Source: JBAXTE01 sp964653595 (GTDB lineage: Bacteria; Bacteroidota; Bacteroidia; Bacteroidales; WCHB1-69). From it: 64,000 nucleotides of DNA. A program made the translations under genes and the position numbers. The notes under the pieces are model-generated. The model did not search any database. It was not told the origin of the DNA and saw only the letters and a list, made by a program, of their open reading frames with translations. Position 1 is the first letter of the stretch; each line of letters begins with the position of its first letter. The stretch is taken from NCBI GenBank assembly GCA_964653595.1, contig CAZZHH010000002.1:1-64000 (forward strand), read 5' to 3'. Positions 43,101 through 55,177 of the stretch are shown here, piece by piece.

Positions 43101-46100
43101 ATGTCCTTTTACTGGAACTGCCGTAAGTTTTATGCAAAGTTCTACTGGGAATAAATCATATTGTACATCTGTTATTGCAGGGCATACCTATTATTTAGTT
43201 ATAGATTCTTATGCTTCTCCAGCTTGTAATCCATTTGATTTGTCAATATCCTCAGTAAGTCCGGGACTTGTAAACGATGATCCATGTGGAGCTATTAATG
43301 TTGCGGTAGGAGCAACTTGTACTTATACAACCTATAATAACAATTGTGCTACTGCATCTGCTGGTGTGCCCGCACCTGGATGTGGTTCATATTCTGGCGG
43401 GGATGTCTGGTTTAAAGTAACTGTACCTGCTTCAGGGCACCTTGTTTTCAATACTCAAGCCGGTACAATTACCGATGCGGATATTGCTATTTATAGTGGA
43501 ACTTGTGGTGCACTAACTTTAATTGAGTGTGATGCAGCCCATAGTACAAATGCAAACATGGGAATGATAAACAGAACTGGACTAACACCTGGATCTACCA
43601 TTTGGATCAGAGTTTGGGTAAACGGTGGAGATGTTAACGGAACCTTTGGCTTATGTGTTTATGAAATATTACCTCCTCCAGATATTCCTATTACTACTTC
43701 CACTATTAGTACCTGCTCAGGAACGTTTACTGATGAAGGTGGTTCTTCTGGTAATTACACCAACAATCAGCATCGAGTAATGACAATCTGTTCCAATTCA
43801 GCTGGTCAGGAAATTAGATTTAATTTCACCCAGTTTATGTTGGAAAACAACATGGATATTCTTGCAGTGTATGATGGAAATTCAACTGCCGCTTTCTTAA
43901 TGGGACAATATACTGGAACTAGTAGTCCTCAAATCTTAACATCCACAAATGGATGCTTAACCTTTGAGTTCACTTCAAACTCATCTGTTACAAATGCTGG
44001 GTGGTCTGCATCTATATCTTGTGTTGATCCTCCGACTACAAATTGTGTGTCAGCTGCACCATTTTGTACCGATCAACCTGCTTATAATTTCCCTGCTGGA
44101 GTAGGTTCTGGAGTTGCTTCTGATGTAACACCTGGTGGAACTAGTGTCGGTTGTTTAAGTTCAACTCCAAATCCATCATGGTATTATATGCAAGTAAGTA
44201 CTCCCGGGGATATCAATATTTTCATTTCAAGCGCCGATGCTGGTGGAACAGGTCACGATGTCGATTTTGCGCTATGGGGTCCATTCTCAACCATTGCAGA
44301 TGTGTGTGGAACATTATATACTTCCACGGGATTTACCCATGCGCCAGGTACAGCTACCCCCGATGATCTTGGGGGTTATCCAATTGATAATTTATATGAC
44401 TGTAGTTATGCTTCTGATGCAACGGAATGGGCTCATATCAGAGGAGCTACTACTGGTCAATGGTATCTGTTGATGCTTACCAATTATGCAAACGTGGCAA
44501 GTAACATTTCATTTGAGTCACAAAGCAGTACGGGTGCCACCAACTGTAATGTAGTTAATCCAGTAGTGAACAACAATGGACCAATCTGTCAAGGTGATAC
44601 CTTAATGTTATATTGCAATACAGTTGCAGGTGCTACTTATGCATGGACCGGACCTAATGGGTTTATATCAAATTTGCAAAATCCAATAATACCTAATGCT
44701 ACTATTTCTAATGCAGGAGATTATACCTGCATCATTACAGTAGGTGGTGTGCCTCAAGCTCCTGCCATTACAACCGTTGCGGTTAATGCATTGCCAAATG
44801 TAACGGTTAATAACCCTACTATTTGTGCAGGACAAAGCACGAACCTCACTGCTAATGGAGCTTCTACCTATTTATGGAATACGGGCTCTACGAATAACCC
44901 ATTAACTGTTTCACCTGCCGTTACTACCACCTATATCGTAACTGGTACTGACGTAAATGGTTGTAAAGACACCGCTGTTGCTCTTGTTACTGTGGGCTCA
45001 GCTGCAGCAGTTACCGCAAGCAATAACAGTCCAATTTGTGTTGGAGCAACTTTAAATTTGACATCTCTACCTGCAGGAGGAACTATTTACAGTTGGAGTG
45101 GTCCAAATTCATTCACCAGTTCTGTTCAAGATCCTACCATAGCAAATGCTACTGCTGCCGCTTCTGGTACATATACAGTTACTGTTACATTTGCAGGAGG
45201 ATGTACTGGAACAGCTCAAACTGTGGTAACCGTCAATGCACTTCCGACAATCACTTGTCCACCAGCGCTTATTGTTGCTGGTTGCAATGGTGCTGTTCCT
45301 GCCGGAGCTGCAACTCCAGCCGCATTTATCGCCCTAGGTGGGGCAACCAACGGTACCTCAATTTCTTATGTTGATGGCGCTCCTTCGTTAGTAGGTTGCA
45401 CCGAAACCACTGTAAGAACATATACTGCAACTTTGAATGGTTGTACCAATACTTGTACTCAGAACATTACAAGAACGCTTGATGCAACTCCACCAGTCAT
45501 CGCTGGCACTCCAGCAGCGATTACATATTCATGTGCAGGAGATGTTCCAGTTGCAAGTGCTGCTTCTGTAACTGCTACCGATAATTGCGCAGGTGCAGTA
45601 ACAATCACAGTCGCCGACGTTGTAACTCCAGGCGCATGTGCCAATAAATATACCATTGCTAGAACATGGACAGCTACCGATGTTTGTGGCAATGCATCTA
45701 CATCAACACAAACCATCACGGTAAATGATGTTACAGCGCCAGTCATTGCAGGCACACCGGCAAACATTACTTATTCCTGTGCAGGAGATGTTCCCGTGGC
45801 AAATACAGGTTCAGTAACCGCCACGGACAACTGCGCAGGTGCAGTTACCATCACGGTTGCGGATGTAGTAACTCCAGGCGCTTGTGCTAACAAATATTCC
45901 ATCGCTAGAACCTGGACAGCTACGGATGTTTGTGGTAATTCATCCACATCATCTCAAACCATCACGGTAAATGATCTTACAGCACCAGTCATCGCTGGTA
46001 CACCAGCAAATATCACTTATTCCTGTGCAGGAGATGTTCCCGTGGCAAATACAGGTTCAGTAACCGCCACGGACAACTGCGCAGGTGCAGTTACCATCAC

Positions 46101-49100
46101 GGTTGCGGATGTAGTAACTCCAGGCGCTTGTGCTAACAAATATTCCATCGCTAGAACCTGGACAGCTACGGATGTTTGTGGCAATTCATCTACATCATCT
46201 CAAACCATCACAGTAGGAGACAACATCCCTCCAACTGCAACTGCACCAGCGGCAGTAACGGNNNNNNNNNNNNNNNNNNNNNNNNNNNNNNNNNNNNNNN
46301 NNNNNNNNNNNNNNNNNNNNNNNNNNNNNNNNNNNNNNNNNNNNNNNNNNNNNNNNNNNNNCCTGTCCAGAGGTCATCACCCGTACTTACCGAGTAACCG
46401 ATGCATGTAACAACTCAATTGATCTAACACAAACGATAACTGTGGGCGACAACATCCCACCAACAGCGAGCAATCCAGCAGCGATTAACGTAACCTGTGC
46501 CACCTTGGTACCAGCATCCGACATCAGTGTGGTTACCGATGCGGCGGACAACTGCTCCGTCCCAGTGGTCGCTTTCGTGAGCGATGTATCGAATGGTGCA
46601 ACTTGTCCAGAAGTCATCACCCGAACATACAGTGTAACCGACGCCTGTGGCAACAGCATCAACGTAACGCAAACCATCACGGTAGGTGACAACATACCAC
46701 CAACGGCGAGCAATCCAGCACCGATTGTGGTAGCATGTGCCGGCGCAGTACCAGCCAGCGACATCAGTGTAGTTACCGATGAAGCCGACAACTGCAGTGT
46801 ACCAGTAGTAGCATTTGTGAGCGATGTATCCAATGGCGCAACGTGTCCAGAAGTTATCACCAGAACCTACAGTGTAACCGACGCCTGTGGCAACAGTATC
46901 AATGTAACGCAAACCATTACGGTAGGCGATAACATACCACCAACAGCGAGCAATCCAGCAGCGATTAATGTAACCTGTGCCACCTTGGTACCAGCATCCG
47001 ACATCAGTGTGGTTACCGATGCGGCGGACAACTGCTCCGTCCCAGTGGTCGCTTTCGTGAGCGATGTATCGAATGGTGCAACGTGTCCAGAAGTCATCAC
47101 TCGTACATACAGTGTAACCGACGCCTGTGGTAATAGCATCAACGTAACCCAAACCATCACGGTAGGGGACAACATACCACCCACGGCGAGCAACTTACCA
47201 GCGGTTTCTGTACAATGTTTAAGCGACCTTCCAGCGGCTAACATCGCGGACGTAACCGATGCAGCAGACAACTGTGGAGTACCTGTAGTAGCGTTTGTAG
47301 GCGACATCGACAATGGTGGCACCTGTCCAAAAGTGTTTACCAGAACTTACAGTGTTACCGACGCCTGTGGCAACAGCATCAACGTAACGCAAGCAATCAC
47401 AGTAGGAGACAACATCCCTCCAACTGCAACTGCACCAGCGGCAGTAACGGTTCAATGTGCAGCATTAGTACCCGCATCCGATGTGAACGCAATCACCGAC
47501 GAAGCAGACAACTGCAGTGTACCAGTGGTAACTTTTGTAGGCGATGTCTCCAATGGCGCCACCTGTCCAGAGGTCATCACCCGTACTTACCGAGTAACCG
47601 ATGCATGTAACAACTCGATCGATCTAACGCAAACGATAACTGTGGGCGACAACATCCCACCAACCATTACAACATGTCCTGCAAATCAAGTATTTTGTAG
47701 TATACCATCTGGTACTTATACCATACCTCAAATTTCCGCAACAGAAAATTGTGGGGGAGCAGTTACCTATACTTACACTATAACTGGTGCAACAAACAGA
47801 ACGGGAGTAGGTGTTGATGCTAGTGGAACATTCAATGTTGGAGTGTCAACAATCACATGGAGTGCAACAGATGGATGTGGTAACTCTTCTACATGTATAA
47901 CAACAGTTACAATAAACCAAACTCCTACATTATCATTAGTAAATACCACCTGTGCTCCAAGTTTACTGACTTACGATGTGTCATTTACATCAACTGCTGG
48001 GGTGATTTCTTCAACAGCTGGTACAGTCTCAGGTAATACCATTACCGGAATTCCTGCTGGAACCAACATCACGATTACTGCAGATAATAATGGATGTACT
48101 GCATCGTTGAATGTTATGGCACCAGTTTGTGCTTGTCCTCCAATTGCATCGGCTACTAATTCTAATAATCCTACAATTTGTTTTGGAGCACCTATACCTT
48201 CATTAACTGTTGACATGGTTGCAGCTGGATATCAAATTAATTGGTATAACACAGCTGTAGGAGGAGTGACTATTGCAACGAACACAAATATGTATACACC
48301 AACCAATCCTGCTGTAGGTACATACACTTATTATGTGGAAGTTGTTCAAACTGTTTCTGGGTGTGTAAGTACTAGAACACCTGTAATATTGACCATTAAT
48401 CCTGCAAGTACAGGTTCGGCAACTGCTACAGTATGTGCTCCTGAGTTACCTTACACATGGAATGGAAATCAATATTCTGCAGCTGGAAATTACACGTTTA
48501 TAACACCAAATTACTTAGGATGTGACTCTGTAGTTACATTGTCATTGACAGTTACACCTGGAATAGATCCAACCTTTACAATTTTAGATTCCATTTGCTC
48601 AGGTGCTACACCTCCAATCTTGCCTGTCACATCAAACAATGGCATTACTGGAACATGGTCCCCTGCAGTGGTGAGTAATACTACAACGGGTACTTATACA
48701 TTTACTCCCGCAGCAGGACAGTGTGCAAACAACACATCTGTTACTATTACAGTTCGTGTTCATGCAGTACCTACTATTGCACAAATGAATGTAGGTAGTA
48801 ACAGCCCAATATGTGCTGGTTCTACTTTAAATTTATATGCTAATGGAGGTGCATTTTACGAATGGTCTGGACCAGCATCTTATGCTGTAACATTCCAAAA
48901 TCCAACTCGTACGAATGCAACTGTAATTATGTCTGGTAATTATTATGTTACAGTAACAACTGCTGCTGGTTGTAGTTCTACAGCTACGGTACCTGTGACT
49001 ATTAATCCATTACCAACGGCCACAGCTTCCAACAACGGTCCTTTGTGTGTAGGTTCATCCTTGAATTTGACATCTGGTGGTGGAACAGGATATCAGTGGA

Positions 49101-50668
49101 GTGGTCCTAGTGGTTATTCTAACCCGACTCAGAATCCAACCATTAATCCTGTGACTACTGCCAACGCAGGGACTTATAGAGTCACAGTAACGAATGCTGC
49201 TGGTTGTACTTCAACAGCTCAAACTACCTTAGTAGTTAATGCATTACCAAATGCAACTGCTTCTAATAATGGGCCTCTTTGTGCTGGTGAAACTTTGAAT
49301 TTAAACTCAGGAACTGGCACTGGATATAGCTGGTCAGGACCAAATTACACTAATAACACTCAAAATCCATCCATTACTAACACTACAATTAATCAAAGTG
49401 GGACCTATATTGTCACAGTAACCAATGGAAACGGATGTACTGCAACAGCACAAACTATTGTATCTGTCAACGATAACCCAATCCCAACAATTACTGGAGA
49501 TACAATTATTTGCCGGGGAGAGAGCACTACTTTAACAGCAAACGGCGCATCTACTTATGTTTGGGGATCCCAAACGGGTGCTTCCATCAATGTTTCGCCA
49601 AACACTACTACCATTTATCAAGTAATTGCTACAAGTGCACAAGGGTGTACAGGCACTACATCCACGACAGTAAATGTAAGCGATATGATTATGAATTCAA
49701 TTACTTCGGTAAGTGATACTTGTTCTCGAAGTGAAGGAAGTATTACTTTAAATGTGGGTAATGGAATTGGGTCATATACTTACCAGTGGAGCAATGCTGG
49801 CAATAATAGTAACACTATTGGTGGATTAACGAATGGAGATTATTTTGTTACTATTACAGATGCAGCAGGATGTCAGTTGATTGATACGATTAACGTGGGT
49901 AATTTCCCATTGCCAATTCTTTCACTTGCAAGCTCATCCGATGATCACTGTTCGTTAGGTATTGGTGCCGCCACTGTGGTAGCTACAGGAGGAACAGGAA
50001 ATTATAACTATCAATGGAATACTATTCCAGTTCAAAATACCGATGCCGCTACTAATTTAACCGCTGGCAGTTATACAGTTCAAGTTAATGATGAGTATTG
50101 TTCAAACACTCTAGTCGTGAACGTAGGTAATATTCCTGGACCAGTTGCAAATGCAAATTATACTACTATTCCAAATGGCGATATTCAGTTCATAGATCAG
50201 TCTAATGGAGCAGTTAATTGGATTTGGCAGTTAGATCAAAATGTTAGGTCAAACTTACAAAACCCAACTTGGAGATACAACGAAGAGGGCTCCTATGATG
50301 TAGTATTGGTTGTGGCAGATGCATATGGATGTCAAGATTCTACAACTATTCAAATAGTGATTGACGGGGAGATGGAAATTTGGATTCCAGATGCATTTTC
50401 TCCTAATGGTGACGGAATAAACGACGTATTTAAACCATCCGGAAATGGCTATGGATTAGAAGGATATGAAATGGTTATTTACGACCGTTGGGGACAAATT
50501 GTATTCACATCTTCTCTATTTAATGTTGGATGGGATGGAAAAATGAAGGGAGTTGTACTAGATATAAATGGCGTTTTTGTATATAGAATCGTAATTTACG
50601 ATTACAAAGGAAAAATGTTTATTTACAAAGGACATGTAACTATCCTTGGTTCTGATCCAACGAAATAA
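40156..50668 (+). CDS. Giant T9SS-exported adhesin, interrupted by two assembly gaps
   Basis: One very long surface protein. It has a signal peptide (MRGILKTTRALLAVAIVMAL), an N-terminal lectin-like domain, Ig-like and two GEVED domains, a CUB-like domain, Ig-like WSGPN repeats, three 82-aa and six 80-aa HYR-like repeats, more Ig/SprB-like repeats, and a C-terminal CHU_C/type B sorting domain (IPDAFSPNGDGINDVFK near 50390). The frame appears broken after the second N run (46262-46361), and the first half would stop at 46410. If the gaps are 286 and 111 nt, as repeat alignment predicts, the gene is one ORF of 10,710 nt (3,569 residues). Type IX export to the cell surface for adhesion or gliding is inferred. 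Confidence 0.9.
41212..42155 (+). repeat. Duplicated GEVED domain with collapsed second copy
   Basis: The 54 nt at 41212-41265 are identical to 41947-42000, and the 55 nt at 41552-41606 to 42101-42155. They bracket the first N run. Spacing 735 nt between the copies requires 286 nt in place of the 100 N. Confidence 0.85.
42001..42100. other. Assembly gap 1 (100 N)
   Basis: Exactly 100 N, a default gap size. It falls in the second GEVED copy. The expected real length is 286 nt, equal to 41266-41551. This keeps the frame (286 and 100 are both 1 mod 3). Confidence 0.9.
45481..46218 (+). repeat. Three 246-nt HYR-like tandem repeats
   Basis: Units start at 45481, 45727 and 45973 and encode about 82 residues each around GTPANITYSCAGDVPVA. 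Units 2 and 3 are almost identical in DNA, including synonymous sites, pointing to recent duplication or gene conversion. Confidence 0.88.
46216..47644 (+). repeat. Six 240-nt HYR-like tandem repeats
   Basis: Units start at 46216 (gapped), 46445, 46685, 46925, 47165 and 47405 and encode 80 residues each starting GDNIPPTA. The units at 46445 and 46925 are nearly identical, and the flanks of the gapped unit match the unit at 47405. Confidence 0.88.
46262..46361. other. Assembly gap 2 (100 N)
   Basis: Exactly 100 N inside the first 240-nt unit. The homologous unit at 47405 has 111 nt between the same flanks (47451-47561). With 111 nt the unit becomes exactly 240 nt and the reading frame downstream is restored. 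Confidence 0.92.
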
Positions 50669-50680
50669 AATGAACAACAT

Positions 50681-50726
50681 AATTAGAACAAAAAAACCTC
50701 TTTTAAGAGGGTTTTTTGTTCTAATT
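50681..50726 (+). terminator. Rho-independent terminator of adhesin
   Basis: AATTAGAACAAAAAAACCTC (50681-50700) pairs with the complementary arm at 50707-50726 at 19 of 20 positions across a 6-nt loop. It begins 12 nt after the adhesin stop. Confidence 0.88.
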
Positions 50727-50845
50727 ATTCCTTAAATTTTGTATTATTATTCTATTTTAAACCAAGGTTTAATTAGATGATGGCACAGATTATAACAAAT
50801 CTTTGGAATAAAAAATTATCATATTTTTTTAAGGAATGGGGTAAA

Positions 50846-52693
50846 TTATTTCTGGTTATTCTGCGTTTCTAAGAATTTATTGAATACATAAATCGCCCAT
50901 ATACGTTGGTATAAAAATGTTTCATTATTACAAAATCTTTTGTAAAGCAATTTTACATAGTTAGTATTGATAAACTCGTTTTCGAGAAAAATATATGCTT
51001 CAATTTCCTCTTTTAATTCATTCATCATCCATTTGTCTAGGGGTATACTAAATCCCCATTTTGGTCGATCGAAGAATTCTTTTGGAATATAATCAAAGAG
51101 CACTTCCTTGAGTAAAAACTTCGAACAAGATCCCTTTTTTTTATAATTTTGAGGTAGATTCAATGCAAATTCAACAATCCGATAATCCAAAAGAGGAACT
51201 CTTGCCTCTATAGAGTTTTGCATAGATGCTCTATCTACTTTTACCAGGAGATCATCTGGTAAGTAATAATGTAGGTCGAAAAGTGCTTGTTTTTCAACTG
51301 AAGATAATTTGCGATTTGTGGGTTGAAGAAATTGAGAAAAATTTAAATTGGACACTTCGCTTTTCAGCAACAAATTCAATTCTTGAACAGAAAAGAAGTA
51401 TTGTTCCTGAGAGAATAGATGAGATTGAATAAATGTATTGGACGGGTAAGATAGTAGATTGGATACTCGTTTATACTTATTGGAGCCCATTTTTAAAAAA
51501 CTAGAAGCGAAATTGTGACCATATTTAAGCAATGGATTATTCATTCTAGAAGCCCAATTATACGCTCCATATCCCAAAAAGAGTTCATCCCCACCATCTC
51601 CCGAAAGGGTCATCGTAACCTTTTTTTTCGCCATTTTAGAAACAAGAAAAGTAGGTATTGCAGATGAATCAGCAAAAGGCTCATCATACATCGACTGCAT
51701 TTTGGGAATTATATCCAGGGCATCTTTATATTTTAAAATAAATTCCTGGTGATTAGTTCCCAAAAAATTGGCAATTTTTTTTGCAAATGGAGCTTCGTTA
51801 TGTTTAGAGTCTTCAAACCCAATGGAAAATGTGTTAATTGGATTAGTTGAAATGCTTTGTGCAATGGCTGTAACTATACTTGAATCTATACCTCCACTTA
51901 AAAAGGTGCCGAATGGAACATCACTTATCAATCGATATTTAACAGAGCTTATTAATAACGATTTTAACTCTTCTTTTGCTTCAAATATTGAAAAATTTGA
52001 AATATCACGTATTTTTTCATTTAAACTCCACCACAAATGAGTGGTAAGTTTTTCCCCATCAAAAACGGCATAAGAAGCTTTCGGAAATTTTGTTACTTCG
52101 TTGTATATAGTGTATGGTGAAGGAATATAGCCCAAGTGCATAAAATTTGTCACTGCTGTGGGATTAACCGACAATTGCCCCTCTTTTTTAAGCAAAGCTA
52201 CGATTGATTTCAGTTCAGATGCAAAAATTAATGAATTTTCTCTATGATGAATATATAAAGGTTTAACGCCCATGCGGTCTCTAAAAAGATATAATTTTCT
52301 TTCTTCAATACTGTAAATAGCAATTGCAAACATCCCATTTAATCTTTCCACAAATAGTGGCCCCCATATTTCAAAGGCTTCTAATATTACTTCGGTGTCG
52401 GAATGTGATCTGTATTTCACAGAAGGATTAGCTGCTAATACATCTTTGGCAATCTCTTTATAATTGTAAATTTCGCCATTAAACACCATGATGTGTTTTG
52501 CTGAATGAGAAATCATCGGTTGATGGGCTACTTCGGAAAGATCAATAATGCTGAGTCGTCTGTGTCCCAAACCGCAAATATCTTTTAAAACATATCCTCC
52601 CACGTCTGGCCCCCTATGGGTCAACAAATCTGTTATAAACTGAAGATTTTCGGTTGTATATTTTGAGCTAAAAAATCCTGCAATACCACACAT
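50846..52693 (-). CDS. asnB: Asparagine synthase (glutamine-hydrolysing)
   Basis: A 615-residue enzyme. Cys2 of MCGIAGFFS is the N-terminal glutaminase nucleophile, and HRGPDVGGY near 27 belongs to the same domain. The synthetase part has the ATP-PPi loop LSGGIDSSIV near 255 and LSGDGGDELFLGYGAYNW near 345. It forms asparagine from aspartate with glutamine as nitrogen donor. Bacteroidota with surface-polysaccharide loci often encode such AsnB-like enzymes to amidate sugars; which role applies here is open. Confidence 0.92.
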   Translation of the reverse strand: MCGIAGFFSSKYTTENLQFITDLLTHRGPDVGGYVLKDICGLGHRRLSIIDLSEVAHQPMISHSAKHIMVFNGEIYNYKEIAKDVLAANPSVKYRSHSDTEVILEAFEIWGPLFVERLNGMFAIAIYSIEERKLYLFRDRMGVKPLYIHHRENSLIFASELKSIVALLKKEGQLSVNPTAVTNFMHLGYIPSPYTIYNEVTKFPKASYAVFDGEKLTTHLWWSLNEKIRDISNFSIFEAKEELKSLLISSVKYRLISDVPFGTFLSGGIDSSIVTAIAQSISTNPINTFSIGFEDSKHNEAPFAKKIANFLGTNHQEFILKYKDALDIIPKMQSMYDEPFADSSAIPTFLVSKMAKKKVTMTLSGDGGDELFLGYGAYNWASRMNNPLLKYGHNFASSFLKMGSNKYKRVSNLLSYPSNTFIQSHLFSQEQYFFSVQELNLLLKSEVSNLNFSQFLQPTNRKLSSVEKQALFDLHYYLPDDLLVKVDRASMQNSIEARVPLLDYRIVEFALNLPQNYKKKGSCSKFLLKEVLFDYIPKEFFDRPKWGFSIPLDKWMMNELKEEIEAYIFLENEFINTNYVKLLYKRFCNNETFLYQRIWAIYVFNKFLETQNNQK

Positions 52694-52784
52694 GCAATAT
52701 CTATTTTAAACGCTAAATTACAATTAATATTTATGGATTACAATATTTTTCAAAATATGCTGTTATTCAAATGAATGTTTTTTT

Positions 52785-52792
52785 TACTTTTG
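52785..52792 (+). promoter_or_regulatory. porZ: Putative -7 box of porZ
   Basis: TACTTTTG matches TAnnTTTG and lies 54 nt ahead of the porZ ATG. The -33 element is weak. Confidence 0.4.
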
Positions 52793-52846
52793 TATGGAGT
52801 ATCATATCATTTTTTAATCTAACAATATTTCTGAAATTAAATAATC

Positions 52847-55171
52847 ATGATGGATTTTTTTAGAAAACTTTTTTCCTTTTTTTTATTATATATCGCTTTA
52901 TTAACGAGTTCTGTTGCTCAACTGCCAATAGGAACATGGCGTGAGCATCTGCCATATCATAAAACAATCATGGTTGCTGAAACTCCTAATAGGTTATATG
53001 CTGCCACTCCTTTTGCTTTGTACTATGTTGATTATGCTGATTTTTCTATTACAAGACTCTCTAAAATCAATGGCTTGTCTGATATTGAAATATCTGCACT
53101 TGAGTATAATTCAGCACAAAACACACTTATAGTTTGTTATAAAAATGCCAATATAGATTTAATTCAAGACGATGTTATCTTTAATTTGTCTGATATTCGA
53201 AGAAACTCAATTCCTGCGAATAAAAGAATAAATAGAATTAAAACGAATGGAAATTATGCATACTTAGCTTGTGGTTTTGGTGTTGTAGTAATTGACGTTA
53301 AAAGAAAAGAGGTGAAAGATACTTGGTTGGTTGGAAGCCAAAGCACATATGTGAATATTACAGATATTGAAATGTATAAAGATAGTATTTTTTTAGCTTC
53401 TGATGTTGGAATTTATAAAGCACCTTTTATTTCCTCAAATTTAGCAAATTATCAAGTATGGTCTTTGGATAACTCTTTCTGTATGAGCAACACCATGGTG
53501 TATGATGTTGAAAAAGTTGGAAGTAATTTATTAGTTCATCAAGTGGTAGCTGATAGCTCCTATCTTTTTGTTTATAATGGAAATAGTTGGTTGCCACTAA
53601 CTCTAAATAATAAGCTCAAGAAACACAGTATACAGTGTAATTATAACAAGTTGATAACTACAAGCGATGATGGAAATGTGTCGTTATTCGACACCAACTT
53701 TGTCCAAACTGGATCCATATTTACCTATAATCCTGGATTTATTTTTGCTACTTTTGCTCGTTTCGATCGTAAGGGTGATTTTTGGGTGTGCGATGATAAT
53801 TATGGGTTAATATGGGTTAACGGAAAAAATAATTGGGATTGTCGTAAATTGACGTTGATGGGTCCAAATATTTCTGACATATGGAGTGTTTTCGGATTCC
53901 ATGACAAAGTCATCCTTTTAAGCGGTGCTGTAGATGATACTTATACCAATAAATGGGTTCAGCCTCAGTTTAGCCGATTTTCTGACGAAACGTGGGTGGG
54001 TGTTGACCGTAATAACAGTCCTGCTATAGACACTCTTTACGATTTGTTGAGTGCAGTAGTGGATCCTACAAATACAAATTCCTCATGGATAGCCTCCTGG
54101 GGAAAAGGATTGATCCATTTGGAAGGAAATTTGGTCGACAAAGTGTATGATGCTTCAAATTCTGACTTAGAATTAAGTCCAAATAGGTCAACAAATATTG
54201 GTGGAGTTGCATTTGACAAAAACAATAACCTTTGGATGACAAATCCAGGCGGATCGAAAGGGTTAAAAGTAAAAACTCCAGACAACCAATGGTATTCATT
54301 CTCTTTAAGTCCATACAATAATTATACAGTATCTCAAATTTTGGTGGATTCTAGTGGATATAAATGGATGCTTCTTCCTACAAATAACGGCATTTTGGTA
54401 TACAAAGACAATGGTACTATCTCTAATGCATCAGACGATCAAGTGAAGTTTTTAAATATTAATTTGGGGACTAATATTTCTAGTAATGTCATAAACTGTT
54501 TCACTCAAGATTTAAATGGAGATATGTGGGTAGGTACTGATAAGGGAATTAAGGTGTTTTATAACGCAGCAAATGTTTTCTCATCTCCCAATTATGCTCC
54601 TCAAAACATTCTAATTGAACAAGATGGTTATGTTCAAAACTTATTTGAGTTTGAGAATGTTACCTCTATTCTTGTCGATGGAGCTAATCGAAAATGGGTT
54701 GGGACTTCCAAGGCTGGTCTTTTTTTGATTTCTTCTGATGGCACAACCGAGTTGGCTCATTTTACAACATCCAACAGTCCTTTATTTTCAAATGAGATTA
54801 CTTCCTTAGCAATAAATCAATTAAACGGAGAGGTCTTTATTGGCTCTACTGTTGGGTTAATATCTTACAGATCTAATGCAACCATGGGTCGTGATAAGAT
54901 AATAAAAAGTGATGTAGTAGTATTTCCAAATCCAGTGCAACCCGATTTTAATGGGGAAATTGCGATCAAAGGTCTTACCACCAATGCAAACATTAAAATT
55001 ACCAATGCTAATGGCGTTTTGGTTTATCAAACTATTGCCAATGGCGGTCAAGCGGTATGGAATGGGAAAAATTTTGATGGTGAGAAAGTCGCTACCGGAG
55101 TCTATTTGATATTCTCTTCCAATGATGACGGATCCCAAAAAGTGGTTGCAAAACTTTTATTTATAAATTAA
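52847..55171 (+). CDS. porZ: PorZ-like T9SS component
   Basis: A 774-residue protein, close to the length of Porphyromonas PorZ (about 776). A signal peptide is followed by LPIGTWREHLPYHK and a two-propeller body with repeats such as GINGLSDIEISAL-like KINGLSDIEISALEYN near residue 80, TDKGIKVFYN and GTSKAGLFLI. The C-terminal 85 residues form a T9SS sorting domain (VVFPNPVQPDFNG, then GVYLIFSS). PorZ belongs to the attachment complex that binds anionic LPS and sortase PorU. It sits 6 nt upstream of recO, as in other Bacteroidota. Its presence supports an active type IX system for the two cargo proteins in the window. Confidence 0.9.
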   Translation: MMDFFRKLFSFFLLYIALLTSSVAQLPIGTWREHLPYHKTIMVAETPNRLYAATPFALYYVDYADFSITRLSKINGLSDIEISALEYNSAQNTLIVCYKNANIDLIQDDVIFNLSDIRRNSIPANKRINRIKTNGNYAYLACGFGVVVIDVKRKEVKDTWLVGSQSTYVNITDIEMYKDSIFLASDVGIYKAPFISSNLANYQVWSLDNSFCMSNTMVYDVEKVGSNLLVHQVVADSSYLFVYNGNSWLPLTLNNKLKKHSIQCNYNKLITTSDDGNVSLFDTNFVQTGSIFTYNPGFIFATFARFDRKGDFWVCDDNYGLIWVNGKNNWDCRKLTLMGPNISDIWSVFGFHDKVILLSGAVDDTYTNKWVQPQFSRFSDETWVGVDRNNSPAIDTLYDLLSAVVDPTNTNSSWIASWGKGLIHLEGNLVDKVYDASNSDLELSPNRSTNIGGVAFDKNNNLWMTNPGGSKGLKVKTPDNQWYSFSLSPYNNYTVSQILVDSSGYKWMLLPTNNGILVYKDNGTISNASDDQVKFLNINLGTNISSNVINCFTQDLNGDMWVGTDKGIKVFYNAANVFSSPNYAPQNILIEQDGYVQNLFEFENVTSILVDGANRKWVGTSKAGLFLISSDGTTELAHFTTSNSPLFSNEITSLAINQLNGEVFIGSTVGLISYRSNATMGRDKIIKSDVVVFPNPVQPDFNGEIAIKGLTTNANIKITNANGVLVYQTIANGGQAVWNGKNFDGEKVATGVYLIFSSNDDGSQKVVAKLLFIN

Positions 55172-55177
55172 TCCTAA

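Noticed and set aside
46362..46410. Stop codon at 46408-46410 as the real end of the adhesin
   Set aside because: The frame after the N run is wrong by the gap length. The correct frame continues the repeat and reaches a C-terminal sorting domain at 50.6 kb.
46387..47455. Long minus-strand ORFs in the HYR-like repeats
   Set aside because: These arise from repeated, GC-richer units whose reverse frames are open. The sense strand encodes regular 80-residue domains.
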